This document shows positions 14,769-15,219 of a DNA stretch of 15,219 bases, piece by piece. The notes below the pieces were generated by a model. The model ran no database searches, was not told the DNA's origin, and worked only from the letters and a program-made list of their open reading frames with translations. Each line of letters starts with the position of its first letter. The stretch's first letter is position 1. The stretch covers positions 29,601 to 44,819 of the forward strand of contig MU129049.1 of the NCBI GenBank assembly GCA_014904985.1, in the 5' to 3' direction. The translations under genes were made by a program, and so were the position numbers. The stretch comes from Hydnum rufescens UP504. Its lineage: Eukaryota; Basidiomycota; Agaricomycetes; Cantharellales; Hydnaceae.

Positions 14769-15219
14769 ACAGCTTTTACTCATGGGCTTGAAACTGTTGG
14801 AGTATGATATGGATTACCTAAGAAATGTTGTACCGGACTGCCGAATACAGAGTTCCTGCTTCCACCCACCATCTACCCAAGCCGTCTACTGTCACACAAG
14901 AGTGATGTGGAAGATAAAAACATCCAGTATCAGAAAATGTGAATATCCATTGATCCCAGCCATTGAATGATCATGTGACCTATTACGAAATTAAATTATG
15001 GCTATGCATGAAACAGAGTTCGTTCAATTTGCTCCATCAGTTTTGATCGGAGAGGTACGCCATATAACGCTTAGAAAGCTACGATTCACCACCCTTTTGA
15101 ACGGTACCAAACACAAGTCGAACAGACCAAAACTGCACTCTCCAGGCCAATTTTTACTATCAAAATCTGAGATTTCCAGTAAAAAAACGAATTTTTTCTT
15201 AATCTTCCTCTTTCTTTTT
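14769..15219. other. Right end of window, no feature recognised
   Basis: I see no coding region, RNA gene or clear repeat. A short box at about 14800-14820 (GTATGATATGGATTACC) weakly recalls the direct repeat at 13862 and 14478. The last 40 bases are T-rich with short A runs. Confidence 0.35.

Overview
The window looks like repeat-rich nuclear DNA from a filamentous fungus, most likely a basidiomycete (Agaricomycetes-like). The basis is a decayed Ty3/gypsy chromovirus with Gag and chromodomain sequences of fungal style, and short intron-like segments with a CTAAC branch site and a TTCTAG acceptor. I see no intact cellular gene, rRNA or tRNA. The species is not identifiable by eye.

Layout. 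(1) 1-1510: a tandem array of 266-311 bp units on the + strand. Each unit looks like one exon plus one intron: GTAAGT-type donor, CTAACTAAY branch site, TTCTAG acceptor. There is a hairpin at the end of each exon and, in four of the five complete introns, a second hairpin inside the intron. Both hairpin families show paired base changes between units. The joined exons have no through reading frame. (2) About 1511-11750, read on the - strand: a defective Ty3/gypsy element. In its own 5'-3' order it has an upstream ORF (11453-10515), a Gag frame with a CCHC knuckle (10605-8137) broken by two TGA codons, a protease frame (8186-6905), then an unrelated insertion, then the integrase C-terminus with GPF motif and chromodomain (3563-3156), then a frameshifted third coding region (3029-1978). 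Reverse transcriptase, RNase H and the integrase catalytic core are absent. (3) 3554-6943: a 3.39 kb near-perfect palindrome inserted between the protease and integrase fragments. CATG lies at both edges and the flanking frame stays continuous if the insert is removed. Its arms are built of diverged repeats with a period of about 146 bp, and the right arm lacks exactly two units present in the left. (4) 11800-12060: array-like sequence with the same exon-type hairpins resumes, so the retroelement seems to sit inside the hairpin array. (5) 12364-13336: a second, smaller element with about 260 bp inverted terminal repeats. (6) 13338-13580: a G-run minisatellite. (7) 13580-15219: apparently non-coding DNA with a 41-bp tandem repeat and a dispersed direct repeat.

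The coding parts are relics of one mobile element and are not expected to be functional. The two things most worth attention are the exon-intron hairpin array and the 146-bp-periodic giant palindrome.
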